Assembly (NCBI RefSeq): GCF_014654895.1
Contig: NZ_BNBE01000001.1
Coordinates: 2,388,501 to 2,452,500, forward strand
Direction: 5' to 3'
Source: Streptomyces filamentosus
GTDB lineage: Bacteria > Actinomycetota > Actinomycetes > Streptomycetales > Streptomycetaceae
DNA length: 64,000 nt
In this document: piece after piece, positions 61,327-64,000 of the stretch
Numbering within the stretch: position 1 is the stretch's first letter
Layout of the letters: every line of letters starts with the position of its first letter
The notes under the pieces: generated by a model
Databases searched by the model: none
Told to the model about the DNA's origin: nothing
The model's input: only the letters and a program-made list of their open reading frames with translations
Translations under genes and position numbers: made by a program

Positions 61327-61356
61327 AAAGCCCCGCACCAGATGGTGCGGGGCTTT
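61327..61356. terminator. Bidirectional terminator between the response regulator and the rRNA operon
   Basis: AAAGCCCCGCACC (61327-61339) and its complement (61344-61356) form a 13-bp stem with a 4-base loop and T/A tails on both sides. It can stop both the plus-strand operon and minus-strand rRNA transcription. Confidence 0.92.
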
Positions 61357-61368
61357 CCCACAATGATT

Positions 61369-61487
61369 GTTCGGCGGTGTCCTACTCTCCCACAGGGTCC
61401 CCCCTGCAGTACCATCGGCGCTGAAAGGCTTAGCTTCCGGGTTCGGAATGTAACCGGGCGTTTCCCTAACGCTATGACCACCGAAAC
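61369..61487 (-). rRNA. rrf: 5S ribosomal RNA
   Basis: About 119 bases on the minus strand, from GTTTCGGTGGTCATAGCG at the 5' end to AGGACACCGCCGAAC at the 3' end. Central landmarks CCCGGTTACATTCCGAACCC and GGGACCCTGTGGGAGAGTAG match actinobacterial 5S RNA. It lies 3' of the 23S gene, as in a normal rrn operon. Ends are estimated to within a few bases. Confidence 0.95.
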
Positions 61488-61561
61488 ACTATGAAGTTGA
61501 ACTCCAGCCAGATACTTGGCGAGTTCGTTGCTTCAGAACAAACACAGTGGACGCGAGCAAC

Positions 61562-64000
<2,439 letters not shown>

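Overview
The window is chromosomal DNA of a Streptomyces species. Very high GC with third-position bias, frequent GTG/TTG starts and GTGA/ATGA overlaps, many leaderless-type starts, and diagnostic genes (glnR, nur, rsiG, mshD, csoR, a pst/ppk phosphate cluster) all fit. From memory, gene order follows the conserved core region of S. coelicolor around SCO4126-SCO4180. The right edge runs into an rRNA operon on the minus strand (5S and the 3' part of 23S).

Layout. (1) 1-3743: one end of a Tn7-like element, tnsA-tnsB-tnsC on the minus strand, bounded by four direct repeats. It runs off the left edge, so its cargo is not visible. (2) 3.7-11.4 kb: accessory genes: AraC/VOC pair, MarR plus MFS efflux, TetR divergent from a DrrAB-like ABC exporter, an Eis-like acetyltransferase, then rsiG, the c-di-GMP-dependent anti-sigma factor for WhiG. 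(3) 11.5-17.5 kb: dtd, ygfZ, nur, nitrobindin-like protein, three tandem membrane-anchored proteins, DsrE-like protein, DUF3099. (4) 17.8-22.7 kb: sulfurtransferase/DUF1416 operon behind a Cys-containing leader peptide, DUF2993 protein, membrane protein, MoaD-like protein, hydrolase. (5) 22.7-28.2 kb: glnR with an upstream overlapping small ORF, a LacI regulator, and a secreted-type serine protease followed by an OmpR-type two-component pair. (6) 28.3-35 kb: DinB protein, Tat-exported PI-PLC-like protein, 5'-nucleotidase, mshD, and a YtrA-type GntR/ABC operon with a perfect 21-bp inverted repeat. (7) 35-45.2 kb: a phosphate block: ppk-CHAD-Nudix, pstSCAB behind an 11-bp-phased PHO box, and pit with its PhoU-like partner. 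(8) 45.3-48 kb: csoR, small proteins, a lipoprotein, a PAP2 phosphatase. (9) 48.1-56.6 kb: an SLT/NlpC-P60 protein divergent from a six-gene operon that reads as a chromosomal type IV secretion-like machine. Its VirB4-like part appears split over two genes and its VirD4-like protein has lost the P-loop lysine. (10) 56.6-61.3 kb: GNAT, ABC-2 exporter and NarL-type two-component operon, then the rRNA genes.

Connections. Phosphate supply (nucleotidase, pst, pit, ppk, CHAD, Nudix) and nitrogen control (glnR) sit close together. Two developmental c-di-GMP links are suggested: RsiG, and a pair of BldD-like boxes before the type IV secretion-like operon. At least thirteen genes have a TANNNT hexamer 6-7 nt before the start codon, which predicts leaderless mRNAs. 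In two of them the upstream TAG stop codon forms part of that hexamer.
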